Source of the DNA: JADFGZ01 sp965222345
GTDB taxonomy: Bacteria > Acidobacteriota > Terriglobia > 2-12-FULL-54-10
Direction of reading: 5' to 3'
DNA length: 64,000 nt
Assembly (NCBI GenBank): GCA_965222345.1
Contig: CBDCTS010000007.1
Location: 620,001 to 684,000, forward strand
The stretch's first letter is position 1; each line of letters begins with the position of its first letter. A program made the translations under genes and the position numbers. The notes below the pieces were generated by a model, which did no database searches, was not told the DNA's origin, and saw only the letters and a program-made list of their open reading frames with translations. This document shows positions 8,694-18,476 of the stretch, in pieces.

Positions 8694-11600
8694 ATGTTGC
8701 GAACAACAGGCGTATTTTGTGTAATCGTTGTGATGTTGGCTTTCGGATTAAAGAGCAATGCTCAGGTGACTACCGGGACCATCTCCGGAACGGTCTCTGA
8801 CAGCACGGGAGCCGTGCTGCCTGGGACGAACATTGTAATCCTGAATGAGGACACCGGAATCTCCCGCACGGTTCAGGCCGACGCGGCGGGGCGGTATTCC
8901 GCTACCTCGTTGAGCCTGGGCAACTACCGGGTGACGGCCAGCATGGCGGGCTTTCAGACCCAGATCCATAGCGGGATTTTGCTGACTCTGGGCCGGGTAG
9001 CGATCGTGAATATGGAACTCCAGGTAGGCGCCATCACGCAGACGGTCGAGGTGACCGGGGAAGCGCCATTGGTGCAGACCACAGACGCAACCGTAGGCTA
9101 TCTGGTAAACGATACCACCATCCGCGACATGCCCCTCAATGGCCGGGACCTCAGCCAGCTCATCTTGCTGAACCCCGGTGTGGGCGAGGCTATGAATGCC
9201 AGCAGGACCAATGCCTATAACGGGTGGGGCAAGAAGATGAGCATCTCCGGCGCGCGCGCGCAGGACAATGCTTACTTTCTGGACGGGAGCTACATCGGCG
9301 ACATGAACCGCCACGCCCCGGCGGGCCCCTCGGGCGCCCTGTTGGGGGCGGAAACCGTGCGCGAGTTCCAGGTGCTGACCAACTCCTACAGCGCCCAGTA
9401 CGGCCGGCAGCTAGGGGGGGTTATCACCGCCGTCACCAAATCAGGCACCAATGCCTTCCACGGCAGCGCTTATGAATTTCACCGCAATGAAAACATGGAT
9501 GCGGCCAAGTGGGAGGACAACCGCGTTGGCAGGGACAAGCCTGCCTTCGTCCGCAACCAATTCGGGGCTACCATCGGCGGGCCGATTACGCAGGATAAAG
9601 CCTTTTTCTTTTTGGCTTACGAAGGGATGCGGCAAGTGGAGAGCTTCACCAAAACTGCCAGAGTTCCGGACCTGAATGCCCGCATGGGCATCCTGCCGAA
9701 TAAGACGGTGGAGGTTTCGCCCATAATCGCTCCTTATGTGGAGTTTTTCCCGCTACCAAGTTCGGGAGGGCAAGTTTTCGAAGCAGACGGGACAGCCGAA
9801 TTTATTTTCGTGGCCAAAGAACCCATAACGGAGGATTTTGTGCAGGGGCGTTACGATCATCAATTCTCCGACAGTGATTCCTTCTTCGCCCGCTTTACCG
9901 CCTCCAATGCCGAGGAAAACCAAGCCCGAAACTATCCTGAATTTCGGGTCATCCGGTTCATGGGGACGAGGCTGCTGACCCTTTCGGAAACGCATATCTT
10001 CTCCCCGCGCGCGCTGAGCACCTTCCGTGCTTCCTTCAATCGGGTGGACCCCATTGACCGGGGCATCTATCCGGATGTGGCCGAGGAGTTGCTTTCCGTA
10101 CCCGGCCAGGTCACTCCCTCTCTCGCGCCTGGAAGCGGAATCACTGCATGGTCGGGGAACACCAAACCGCTCGATCGGTGGGTGACCAATCGGTTCAATT
10201 TTAAAAACGACGTAAACCTCACCCTGGGAGGCCATTCGCTCCAGTTTGGGGGGATGATCGAGCGCCTGCAGTTCAACATGAACCAGCCCAACCGCCCCTA
10301 TGGGGAATGGACCTTCCGAAACCTGGAGGCTTTTCTAAAGGCCACCCCGAGGCGCTACCGCGGCACGCCGCCGCAGACTGGCAGTTCCATCCGCGGGTGG
10401 CGCCAGTGGTTCGCCGGACTATACTTGCAGGATGACTGGCAGGTGAGGCCTGGGTTGACCCTCAACCTGGGTGTCCGCTGGGAGCCGTACACGCCACCCG
10501 ACGAGGTCAACGGCCTCATTGCCAATTGTCGCCGCCTCATGGACCCGGAATGCACCGTGGGGGCACCTTACTGGGAGAATAAATCCTGGGGGGATATCGG
10601 TCCTCGGGTTGGGTTTGCCTGGAGTCCTTTCCAGAGCGGGACAACCTCGGTGCGGGGCGGGGCGGGGCTCTTTTTTATTCCCAACGACCCGCTCGTGTAT
10701 CGCATTACGGCAACCCGCAGCAGCCCCCTTTACACAGAATACCGTTTGTCGAACCCCAAGCATTTCCCGGACGCGCTGGCCGAGATTGCCAGCAGGGAAG
10801 CGGCTGGGGGGGAAGCCCAGGCCATTCCGTTTGATAACTTCAGGAGTCCGCGGGCGTTCCAGTACAACCTCAACGTGCAGCAGCAACTCGGCGAAAGCAG
10901 CGTGGCGACCATCGGTTTCACCGGGAATCGCGGGATCAGCCTCCTTAGCATTGGCGACTACAACGCGCCGCTGGCCGAGTTCAACGGCACCACCCTGGAA
11001 GTTATCGGCGGGGAAAATGCGACCCGGTTTAATCCCAACTTCGAAGGGATCGTGTATTTCGCCACCAACGCCAATTCCTGGTACAACGCCCTAACCGTCT
11101 CCTTCCAGCGCCGGTTCGCCGCCGGGCTACAGATGCAAGTCGCCTACACTTGGGCCAAGACGATCAGTGAGGGCGACTCGTATAGTGTGGTCGACATGTC
11201 AGGGGCGGGGCCTGGACGGGTGAGATATGCTCACGACATGAGAGTGGATAAGGGGTTGAGCGGCTGGAGCGTCGGCAGGAACCTGAGGATGAACTATTCC
11301 TACGACCTGCCGCTGGGTCGGGACTGGAGTGGGGCAGCCGGCCACCTGCTTGGCGGATGGCAATTGACGGGGATTATTAGCCTTCAGGACGGGCAACCTT
11401 TTACGGTGAGTAACGCCCGGGGAGCGACGCCGACCGCTTTGTCCAACCTCGGCTTTACGCAGTACCCAAACGTGATCTCTAGCTTCACGAACGACCAGAT
11501 CATCCAAGGGTCGCCGAGTAAGTTCTCGAAGAATCAGTACTTTAATCCGGAGGCGTTTTCCGCGGTCAAAGGTGCATACGAGTTCGGCAATGTGGCGCGA

Positions 11601-11846
11601 AATACCTTGATCGGGCCCGGACTGGCCTCATTCGACTTTGGGCTCGCCAAGAATGCCCAGTTGACGGAACAGTGGCAGTTGCAATTCCGGGCGGAATTCT
11701 TCAACATGTTTAATCGCCCCAATTTCGCCAAACCCGACGCCGGTGTTTTTAGGAGCGGCGGACGCCCCTCGGCTAGCGCTGGGTTCATCAACAGCACCGT
11801 AACCACTTCCCGGCAGATTCAGTTCGGGTTGAAGCTGATTTTCTAA
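8694..11846 (+). CDS. TonB-dependent receptor with N-terminal carboxypeptidase-regulatory-like domain (Oar-like)
   Basis: Large outer-membrane receptor, 1050 residues. The ATG at 8694 has AGGAGG 10 bases upstream and begins a signal peptide (MLRTTGVFCVIVVMLAFG, cleavage near SNAQ). A carboxypeptidase-regulatory-like beta-sandwich follows (GTISGTVSDSTGAVLPG to about residue 100). Then come the plug (near DMPLNGRDLSQLILLNPGV and QYGRQLGGVITAVTKSGTN) and a long barrel ending in an aromatic C-terminus (QIQFGLKLIF). Such receptors are numerous in acidobacteria and take up large or scarce ligands; the ligand is unknown. It is followed by a terminator and by secreted amidohydrolases that may act on the same substrate. 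Confidence 0.93.
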   Translation: MLRTTGVFCVIVVMLAFGLKSNAQVTTGTISGTVSDSTGAVLPGTNIVILNEDTGISRTVQADAAGRYSATSLSLGNYRVTASMAGFQTQIHSGILLTLGRVAIVNMELQVGAITQTVEVTGEAPLVQTTDATVGYLVNDTTIRDMPLNGRDLSQLILLNPGVGEAMNASRTNAYNGWGKKMSISGARAQDNAYFLDGSYIGDMNRHAPAGPSGALLGAETVREFQVLTNSYSAQYGRQLGGVITAVTKSGTNAFHGSAYEFHRNENMDAAKWEDNRVGRDKPAFVRNQFGATIGGPITQDKAFFFLAYEGMRQVESFTKTARVPDLNARMGILPNKTVEVSPIIAPYVEFFPLPSSGGQVFEADGTAEFIFVAKEPITEDFVQGRYDHQFSDSDSFFARFTASNAEENQARNYPEFRVIRFMGTRLLTLSETHIFSPRALSTFRASFNRVDPIDRGIYPDVAEELLSVPGQVTPSLAPGSGITAWSGNTKPLDRWVTNRFNFKNDVNLTLGGHSLQFGGMIERLQFNMNQPNRPYGEWTFRNLEAFLKATPRRYRGTPPQTGSSIRGWRQWFAGLYLQDDWQVRPGLTLNLGVRWEPYTPPDEVNGLIANCRRLMDPECTVGAPYWENKSWGDIGPRVGFAWSPFQSGTTSVRGGAGLFFIPNDPLVYRITATRSSPLYTEYRLSNPKHFPDALAEIASREAAGGEAQAIPFDNFRSPRAFQYNLNVQQQLGESSVATIGFTGNRGISLLSIGDYNAPLAEFNGTTLEVIGGENATRFNPNFEGIVYFATNANSWYNALTVSFQRRFAAGLQMQVAYTWAKTISEGDSYSVVDMSGAGPGRVRYAHDMRVDKGLSGWSVGRNLRMNYSYDLPLGRDWSGAAGHLLGGWQLTGIISLQDGQPFTVSNARGATPTALSNLGFTQYPNVISSFTNDQIIQGSPSKFSKNQYFNPEAFSAVKGAYEFGNVARNTLIGPGLASFDFGLAKNAQLTEQWQLQFRAEFFNMFNRPNFAKPDAGVFRSGGRPSASAGFINSTVTTSRQIQFGLKLIF

Positions 11847-11899
11847 CCCGGCGAATCTGCGGTGATCGCCAACCAACAGGCACTTGACTGAACAGGTAT

Positions 11900-11927
11900 C
11901 CAGCCCGCTGCGGCGGGCTGGATTTTC
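11900..11927 (+). terminator. Intrinsic terminator after TonB receptor
   Basis: A perfect 9-bp hairpin, CCAGCCCGC/GCGGGCTGG with loop TGCG, is followed by ATTTTC. It lies about 50 bases after the receptor stop, so the downstream amidohydrolase probably has its own promoter or depends on read-through. Confidence 0.75.
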
Positions 11928-11993
11928 AATTCAGGCGAGGTGTCGTTTTTGCACTCTTTCAAACGATCTAAGAAAACAAACTGGAGGTGTTCA

Positions 11994-13934
11994 GTGAACA
12001 TGCGTCAGGTGAACAAGCCGGCTTTCGCTGCCGTTGTTCTTGGAATTGCTCTGGGGTTCGTTCTTTTGCTGACGAGCCGAGGGGTTTCCGCCGCCGGGCT
12101 CGAAGCCGACATGGTGATCTACAACGGCAAGATCTTAACAGTCGACAGCGCCGACCCCGATGGCTTCACAGTCGCTGAAGCTGCCGCCGTCTATGACGGG
12201 AAATTTATTGCCGTGGGGAGCAATGAGGAGGCTCAGGAATATGCCGGACCCAGCACCCAACAGATCGATTTGGGCGGTCGGACGGTTATCCCGGGTCTGG
12301 TGGAAACCCACAATCACATTTATGGGTACGGGTCCCACTTTTTCCCGGAAGGAGTGCCCCAGGTTGGCAGGACCGATCCTGAAGTTCTCTGGACAAACAA
12401 GGATGAATTTCTGGCGCAAATTCGGACTTATACCCTGGATAAAAAGCCCGGTGAGTGGATCATCACTTCACCTCGGGGCGGCGGCGGGGGCCTGGAAGTG
12501 ATTATGCCTCTGCACCGGGGGGAAGTCACGCGGTTTGACCTGGACGAGGTAGCTCCGAACAATCCGGTGTATCTGCACTGGAACTCCTCCGTCGAGGGAC
12601 TTGCAAGCACGAAAGCTCTGGAGCCGCTCCTGGAGAGATATCCCGACATCCCGGGGATACGTCGCGACGAGGATGGCGTTCCCACGGGATCGTTGACCGG
12701 AGTGGCGAATCAGACGTCAAAATACGAATTCTGGCCGCCCCTGCCGCCTGAAAGACTGGGGCCGTACTACAAGCTGGAGATGGAAGAAATGGCGGCCCAA
12801 GGCATCACCACGATCTCCACCCGGCTGCATCCGAGCCACCTAGCAGGCTATTCCTGGCTTCATGCCAGGGGAGAATTGCCCACGCGGATGGCTTATACTT
12901 CTGAGGCGGTCAGCCGCAACAATAACGTGGATGCCATGTTCAGCCGGTTGGTGGGCATTCAGGGCGGGTCGGGCGAGCACATGTGGGGCGCGGGAGGCGA
13001 CATGTTGTGGCTGGTCGGAATGGCTGCCACCTTCAGTATCGACAGCGTGCCGGGAGTCGCCGGTTCCTGTGTCAGCAAGCCCTATCCCCGCGAAGCCTTG
13101 GACTTTCCCATGTGGCGGTTTCAAATTTACGGCCCTTACGGGCTCTGCCGCCTGGCGGACCCGGATTACAAAGATGCAGATGGTTTGCGGGCCGCCGCCA
13201 AATATGGATTTCGCTCCACGGCGATGCACTCGGGCGGGGATAAAGGTATCGATCAGTACCTGGATATAATCGAAGAGATGAGCGAACAATACCCCGACAT
13301 TACCGAGCGCCGATGGGCCATCGACCATTGCCGGTTTCTGAACGAGCAACACGTGCAGCGGGCCGAGAAGCTGGGCATCATGTTCAGTTGCGGACCTAAG
13401 TACGTCTACGCGGGAAGGAAGGGAGATATCGGAGCCTATGCGATTCTCTACGGCGAGGAGATGGCTGCCGATGTGGTGGTGCCTTTACGGAGACTGATCG
13501 ACCACGGCGTGCGGACGACAATGCAACTGGACCAGCACGGATTCCATCCCTTTCTGGCTTTGGAGGTGTCGGTGAACCGGAAGGACGTCACGGGAAAGGT
13601 CTGGGGGCCGCAGCAGCGCATCACCCGGCGGGAGGCGCTCTACATGTACACGCGCTGGAGCTCGGAGTACGTCCTGCGGGAAAACGTGCTCGGCAGCATT
13701 GAGCCTCGAAAGTACGCCGATTTTGCCGTGCTGAGCGAGGATTATCTGACGGTGCCCGAGGATGATATCGCCATGATCGACCCGGTTTTAACGGTGATGA
13801 ACGGAAAAATCACCTATACACAGCCGGAGTTTGCCACCAGTCAGGGGCTGCCGCAGGTGGGATTCCGCGGTAACCCGACCTGGTGGAAGCGGGGAACGGA
13901 GGAGGAAGCCCGCAGGGCCCTGGCCGACATGTAG
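11994..13934 (+). CDS. Secreted or membrane-anchored amidohydrolase (Amidohydro_3 type), paralog A
   Basis: Metal-dependent hydrolase of the amidohydrolase superfamily. An N-terminal hydrophobic segment (AFAAVVLGIALGFVLLLT) is a signal peptide or anchor, so the enzyme acts outside the cytoplasm. The typical N-terminal beta domain (ADMVIYNGKILTVDS) leads to the metal motif VETHNHIYG near residues 104-111. Later possible ligand regions are AMHSGGDKGID, AIDHCRF and QLDQHGFH, and the C-terminal IEPRKYADFAVLSEDYLTVP is characteristic. GGAGG lies 6 bases before the GTG at 11994; the ATG at 12000 is the alternative. It is closely similar to the next gene. Substrate unknown. Confidence 0.88.
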   Translation: MNMRQVNKPAFAAVVLGIALGFVLLLTSRGVSAAGLEADMVIYNGKILTVDSADPDGFTVAEAAAVYDGKFIAVGSNEEAQEYAGPSTQQIDLGGRTVIPGLVETHNHIYGYGSHFFPEGVPQVGRTDPEVLWTNKDEFLAQIRTYTLDKKPGEWIITSPRGGGGGLEVIMPLHRGEVTRFDLDEVAPNNPVYLHWNSSVEGLASTKALEPLLERYPDIPGIRRDEDGVPTGSLTGVANQTSKYEFWPPLPPERLGPYYKLEMEEMAAQGITTISTRLHPSHLAGYSWLHARGELPTRMAYTSEAVSRNNNVDAMFSRLVGIQGGSGEHMWGAGGDMLWLVGMAATFSIDSVPGVAGSCVSKPYPREALDFPMWRFQIYGPYGLCRLADPDYKDADGLRAAAKYGFRSTAMHSGGDKGIDQYLDIIEEMSEQYPDITERRWAIDHCRFLNEQHVQRAEKLGIMFSCGPKYVYAGRKGDIGAYAILYGEEMAADVVVPLRRLIDHGVRTTMQLDQHGFHPFLALEVSVNRKDVTGKVWGPQQRITRREALYMYTRWSSEYVLRENVLGSIEPRKYADFAVLSEDYLTVPEDDIAMIDPVLTVMNGKITYTQPEFATSQGLPQVGFRGNPTWWKRGTEEEARRALADM

Positions 13935-14052
13935 GTATCAATAAATGATTCCTTCCACTTCCACCCGGAGGGAAGGATACTGAACCACGAATTACAAGAA
14001 TTTTCCAAGGAAGCCTACCTCAGACATCCTTGGTTCTGAGAAAGAAGAGATC

Positions 14053-15969
14053 ATGACCAATATGAGAAAGCGGACCTTCCCCATTTTTTTGGCAGGGCTC
14101 GTTCTTTTGTTGCTGGGGCCGTGGGCTTCCGCCGCCGGGCTGGAGGCGGATATGGTGATTCTCAACGGCAAGATTCTGACAGCGGACAGCCCGGACCAGA
14201 ACAACTTCACGATTGCTCAAGCAGCCGCCATCTATGACGGAAAATTTATCGTTGTGGGAAGCAATCAGGAAGCTTTGGAGTACGCCGGACCGAGTACCCG
14301 GAAAATCGACGTGGGCGGCAGAACGGTTATCCCAGGTCTGGTGGAAACTCATAACCACATTTATGGTTACGGATCACACTTCTTTCCCGAAGGAAAGCGG
14401 CAAATCGAGAAGCAAGTTCCTGCCATAGCCTGGACCAACGAGTCTGACTTTCTGGCTCAAATCCGAACCGTCGCTTTGAAGAAGAAACCCGGAGAGTGGA
14501 TCGTTACCGTGCCCACCGGCACGAGTGGAGATTTCTGGCCGGTGGAGCTCACCAGGGGAGACGTGACCCGGTTTGAGCTGGATCAGGCAGCTCCGAACAA
14601 TCCGCTCTATCTGCACTGGAACGCGATGGAAGAAGCCCTCGTCAACACGCTAGCATTGGATGCCCTGCTGGAGCGCTATCCCGACATTCGGGGTGTGGTC
14701 CGAGACGATCAGGGGGTTCCCACAGGACGGCTGAAGGGCTTGGCCAATAATACGGTCCGGTACGAGTTTTGGCCGCAGGTTCCCCCGGCGGAGATTGGGC
14801 CTTACTACAAGCTGGAGATGGAAGAAGTGGCGGCCCAGGGCGTCACCACGCTTTCTACCCGGCTTCATCCCCAACACCTGGCCGCCTATGCCTGGCTGAA
14901 TGCCCGGGGGGAGCTGCCGCAGCGGATGGCCTTTTCCCTGGAAACAACAAACCGCAACCCCAACGTCCATGCCACGATGAGCCGTCTGGTGGGCCTGCAA
15001 GGAGGATCGGGCAAGAATATGTGGGGGATTGGGGGCGACATGCTATGGATCATCGGCATGGCTCTCTCCAATATTGACGGGATTCCCGGCACCGGCGCTT
15101 CTTGCATCAGCAAGACCTACCCCCGCGAGTCCCCGAACTTTCCCCTGTGGCTCTATCAGTTTTACGGCCCCAACGGGATGTGTACGCTGAAAGACCCGGA
15201 GTTCAATGATATCGATCAGTTGCGGTCGGCGGCCAAGTATGGATTCCGCATCTCGGCGATGCACTCGGGAGGAGACCAGGGAATCGAAATATTTCTCAGC
15301 ACAGTCGAAGAGCTGAGCAAACAATACCCCGACTTGGTCGAGCGCCGCTGGGTCATCGACCACTGCCGGTTTATCACCGACGAGCACGCCGCCCGCGCCA
15401 AGAAGCTGGGCCTCATTTTCAGTTGCGGGCCAAAGTACGTCTATGCCGGGGAGAAGGGCGATATCGGAGTGTACAAGGTTCTCTATGGGGAGAAGATGGC
15501 CGAGGACGTGGTCGTTCCTTTGCGGCGGCTGCTGGACCACGGCTTGCGGACGACGATGCAACTGGACCAGCACGGCTTCCACGCCTTTCTGGCTTTGGAG
15601 GTGGCAGTGAACCGGAAGGATGTCAACGGGAAGGTCTGGGGATCGCGGCAACGCGTGACCCGGAGGGAGGCATTCTATATGTACACGCGCTGGGGTGCGG
15701 AGTACGTCTTGCGCGAAAACTTGCTGGGCAGCATTGAGCCGCGCAAGTACGCCGATTTTGCCGTGCTGAATCAGGATTACATGACGGTGCCCGAGGATGA
15801 CATCGGCAAGATCGACCCGGTGCTGACGGTGGTGGGAGGCAAGATCGTTTACACGCAGCCTGCGTTCGCTGACAGCCTGGGGTTGCCGCAGGTGGGTTTC
15901 CGGGGCAATCCAACTTGGTGGAAGCGGGGAGCAGTCGAGGAAGAGCCCAGAGCCGGTGCCGGCATGTAG
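14053..15969 (+). CDS. Secreted or membrane-anchored amidohydrolase (Amidohydro_3 type), paralog B
   Basis: Tandem paralog of the preceding gene, 638 residues, with the same plan: hydrophobic N-terminus (IFLAGLVLLLLGPWASAAG), ADMVILNGKILTADS, VETHNHIYGYGSHFFPEG, AMHSGGDQGIE, VIDHCRF, QLDQHGFHAFLALEV and the same C-terminal ending GLPQVGFRGNPTWWKRG. Identity with paralog A is high throughout by eye, so this is a local duplication. The ATG follows AAGAAGAGA. It lies 118 bases after paralog A and converges with the beta-propeller gene on the other strand. Substrate unknown. Confidence 0.88.
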   Translation: MTNMRKRTFPIFLAGLVLLLLGPWASAAGLEADMVILNGKILTADSPDQNNFTIAQAAAIYDGKFIVVGSNQEALEYAGPSTRKIDVGGRTVIPGLVETHNHIYGYGSHFFPEGKRQIEKQVPAIAWTNESDFLAQIRTVALKKKPGEWIVTVPTGTSGDFWPVELTRGDVTRFELDQAAPNNPLYLHWNAMEEALVNTLALDALLERYPDIRGVVRDDQGVPTGRLKGLANNTVRYEFWPQVPPAEIGPYYKLEMEEVAAQGVTTLSTRLHPQHLAAYAWLNARGELPQRMAFSLETTNRNPNVHATMSRLVGLQGGSGKNMWGIGGDMLWIIGMALSNIDGIPGTGASCISKTYPRESPNFPLWLYQFYGPNGMCTLKDPEFNDIDQLRSAAKYGFRISAMHSGGDQGIEIFLSTVEELSKQYPDLVERRWVIDHCRFITDEHAARAKKLGLIFSCGPKYVYAGEKGDIGVYKVLYGEKMAEDVVVPLRRLLDHGLRTTMQLDQHGFHAFLALEVAVNRKDVNGKVWGSRQRVTRREAFYMYTRWGAEYVLRENLLGSIEPRKYADFAVLNQDYMTVPEDDIGKIDPVLTVVGGKIVYTQPAFADSLGLPQVGFRGNPTWWKRGAVEEEPRAGAGM

Positions 15970-16111
15970 CCCGCGAAGGCAGGGAGATTCTTTTTCAGGT
16001 CATCGAACAAGCTTCGCTTAAGCCTGTTGCTCTTTGGCGTCACGGAACTGGCTGTTTATGCACCCTGAAGGGATGCACAATTGCTGGACGCTCTAAACCT
16101 TCCTGGCAGTC

Positions 16112-17824
16112 TCACCGAATTTGCACTTTTACCATCTTGGATGGCGGACGGTAAGCTGGAATCCACAGAGTGGGCCGGTCGGCGGTCCGGTCTACAGTCA
16201 GATCGCGGACCTCATAGGGCAAGGGCATAAAGTATTCCGTAGTCTTCTCAGTTCTCATATCGAAACGGAAGATACGGCTGCTATTGAAGTCCGTTGCCCA
16301 AACCCACTGGTTCTTATCGTCGACCGACGTAGAGTAGGGCGCAGGAAAGGGGGCGCCAAAAGGCTTTGTGCCAGGAAGGAGCGGAAACTCTTTGACCTCG
16401 CCCTTGTTCGCATCGAACATGCCAAGCCTGCCGGCAAAGTAGAGGGCAACCCAGAGGCGGTCCTGCGCACCCATCTCCCCGCGCCGGGGACCGGACCCTG
16501 GCGTAGGCGTGGGAAAGTCGGCGTACTCTTCCGTTCTGGGATCGTACATTCCAATTTTGCCGTCGCGCCATACGTTCAGGATCGACCTACCCTGCGAATC
16601 CACTTCCATGTCATAGGTTCCCGCATTGGCAGGAATCGTGTACTCCAGTACTTCTCCACTCTCCATGTTGACCTTGTAAAGGGCGCCCTCGTCGTTGGTG
16701 TGCCAAACGTCGCCTTCCGGGTCCATTCCAAACATGTTGGAGCCCGAAGTCCGGGGCGTGAATTGTTCCGTCTTGGGATTGAAGCTGATCGTAGCTTCGC
16801 GCAGGCCAAACACCACATTCCCTTGGGGATCAAAAGTGATGTCGTGCGATCCTCCGCCTGGATTGCCTGCACGCGCCTGCCCGGCAGGTTCATTTACCCT
16901 TCCGCTCCCGGAAGGAATTGCGTATGGAAATTCCTTCACTTCACCGGTCTTCTTGTCGAGCCTGCCCAGAACATAGGAGAAGTGGTCCGTGTACCAGCCA
17001 TAATTTGCATCTACAATAATATCGTGCGGCCATGCAAACCGCCGGTCGCCGCGAAGCATATAAAGTTCCCGGCTCCCGCCCCGGGGAATGTCGTACTCGG
17101 TCACTACAATACCAGTGGAAGCGTCGCCCGTTGGCCGGGGGCGCAGTTTAAACGGGAGCTGGTCGGAAGAGCCCGGCCCCCGAATCGAAGCCAGGTAGTC
17201 AGCCAGCGGTTCCAAGAACCTCTTTTGGCCATAAGCTCTGGTTCCGAGGGCATCCCGCGAGATGCGTCTTTCCCCGGCCATGCGACTGATGATCTGAACC
17301 CATTCTTCCTTCGTATGGGGGTCTTTGAGGGCCCACTGCAACGAGTGGCAGTTGCTGCACTGTGTCAGCAAAAACTTCTGGTCATCGCTGCCGGGCAGCG
17401 CCATAACGATCTCGGCGGCAGTCACCTCGCTGAGCAACGGTTGCCGCGGTTGCAAGGTGAAATCCAGCCGCAGCGTTTTCCCGGCAGAAAGCGTTACGGC
17501 TTCCCGTCTGACATGTTCTAAATCAGGAACCGCAATGGCAACGGTATAGGAACCCGGCGAGACGTCGGACCATACCGGAAACAAGTACTCACCCCGGCTG
17601 TCGGTGTAGACGCTGACCGTGATGTTGCTATTCTCCCGATGTGCTCGAACCGGAATTCCCGCCAGCGCCCTTCCGCTGGAAGCGATGACCCGGCCGTTGA
17701 GAAGCGGCGCCTCCGCGGCGAAGGATACGGCCGGCGACAAGCAGGCGACGGCCAACGCAACCATCAGGATTGCCGACTGACTATACCTAGTGATATTGAG
17801 TCTTGCCGATGTCTTGGATGTCAT
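16112..17824 (-). CDS. Secreted haem-motif protein with carboxypeptidase-regulatory-like domain and beta-propeller (Vgb/NHL-like)
   Basis: A 570-residue exported protein. A signal peptide (SAILMVALAVACLSPAVSFAAEA, about residues 17-39) leads to a regulatory-like beta-sandwich (LLNGRVIASSGRALAGIPV, about 41-125). A c-type haem motif CSNCH is at about 156-160, and the C-terminal 320 residues form a propeller (HDIIVDANYGWYTDHFSYVLGRLDKKTG and repeats), resembling virginiamycin B lyase-like or NHL propellers. Only one CxxCH is seen. It is opposite in direction to the amidohydrolases on either side. Function unknown; an exported electron-transfer or sensor role is inference. Confidence 0.8.
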   Translation of the reverse strand: MTSKTSARLNITRYSQSAILMVALAVACLSPAVSFAAEAPLLNGRVIASSGRALAGIPVRAHRENSNITVSVYTDSRGEYLFPVWSDVSPGSYTVAIAVPDLEHVRREAVTLSAGKTLRLDFTLQPRQPLLSEVTAAEIVMALPGSDDQKFLLTQCSNCHSLQWALKDPHTKEEWVQIISRMAGERRISRDALGTRAYGQKRFLEPLADYLASIRGPGSSDQLPFKLRPRPTGDASTGIVVTEYDIPRGGSRELYMLRGDRRFAWPHDIIVDANYGWYTDHFSYVLGRLDKKTGEVKEFPYAIPSGSGRVNEPAGQARAGNPGGGSHDITFDPQGNVVFGLREATISFNPKTEQFTPRTSGSNMFGMDPEGDVWHTNDEGALYKVNMESGEVLEYTIPANAGTYDMEVDSQGRSILNVWRDGKIGMYDPRTEEYADFPTPTPGSGPRRGEMGAQDRLWVALYFAGRLGMFDANKGEVKEFPLLPGTKPFGAPFPAPYSTSVDDKNQWVWATDFNSSRIFRFDMRTEKTTEYFMPLPYEVRDLTVDRTADRPTLWIPAYRPPSKMVKVQIR

Positions 17825-18125
17825 CGTTTTGTCACCCTTTCTCCCATTCTTTTTGAACCCGGCAGGGATACCCGATTGCGACCTTTTCTATTCGGGATTC
17901 TACGCCACCTACCCTGTAGGATCAATCTGAAATCCCTTAGCCTCTTTATAGCCTTCCGAGGGGTATCACGGCTTGTTTTGGGATTCCAGCAGCATTTCAT
18001 CCAATTGAATTTGGAAAGTGCTCTGTGACAGAAACTCCATTGCGAGGTTTCATGACACCAATTGAATTCCCCTCCTGCCTCATGTAATCTCTACCCATCA
18101 TCTCCGATCAGGCAGGGGTAATAGT
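17825..18125. other. Intergenic region, no gene seen
   Basis: This 301-base stretch separates the haem/propeller gene from the kinase relic. It should contain the promoter of the minus-strand gene. I see no confident promoter, RNA gene or protein-like frame in it. Confidence 0.45.
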
Positions 18126-18377
18126 GTGGCGGATTCTATGGGCAAAAACTTGGGCTCTTACGAAATCCTGAGCCACCTGGGTTTCGGTGGCATGGGTGAG
18201 GTCTATCGCGCAGGCCTATTAACTTCCCTGAACCATTCGAACATCGCGGCCATCTATGGCCTGGAAGAATCGGACGGCATCCGTATCATCCAGGAAGGCG
18301 GACCGGAAGCAGCGTCGAAAATCAACATCATGCTGAACCAGTTTGAAGAGCTATGTGCGGTGACAAGTTATGAGTGA
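18126..18377 (+). pseudogene. Collapsed relic of an acidobacterial Ser/Thr protein kinase
   Basis: An 83-codon frame begins like a Pkn2-type kinase: GSYEILSHLGFGGMGEVYRA is the glycine-rich loop. It then jumps directly to LNHSNIAAIYGLEE, the region just after the alpha-C helix, so the segment with the catalytic Lys and the alpha-C Glu is missing. It soon ends in INIMLNQFEELCAV, which resembles the C-terminal tail (NWFEELK) of acidobacterial kinases carrying a WD40/PD40 region. Nearly all of the catalytic domain and sensor region is therefore gone. The reading is by eye. It may still be transcribed, but it cannot be an active kinase. Confidence 0.7.
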
Positions 18378-18476
18378 TGAGTGGAGAGGCAGGTGACAGA
18401 AGTCAGAATGGAGCATGAAACAAACAACCCGGCACCTGAATTTCGGTTGCAATCAAACACCCGCGAGGTAGCAAGC

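Noticed and set aside
16059..16077. Small hairpin TGCACCC-TGAA-GGG(A)TGCA between converging genes, as a bidirectional terminator.
   Set aside because: The stem is short with a bulge and there is no T-run on either strand, so I did not list it.
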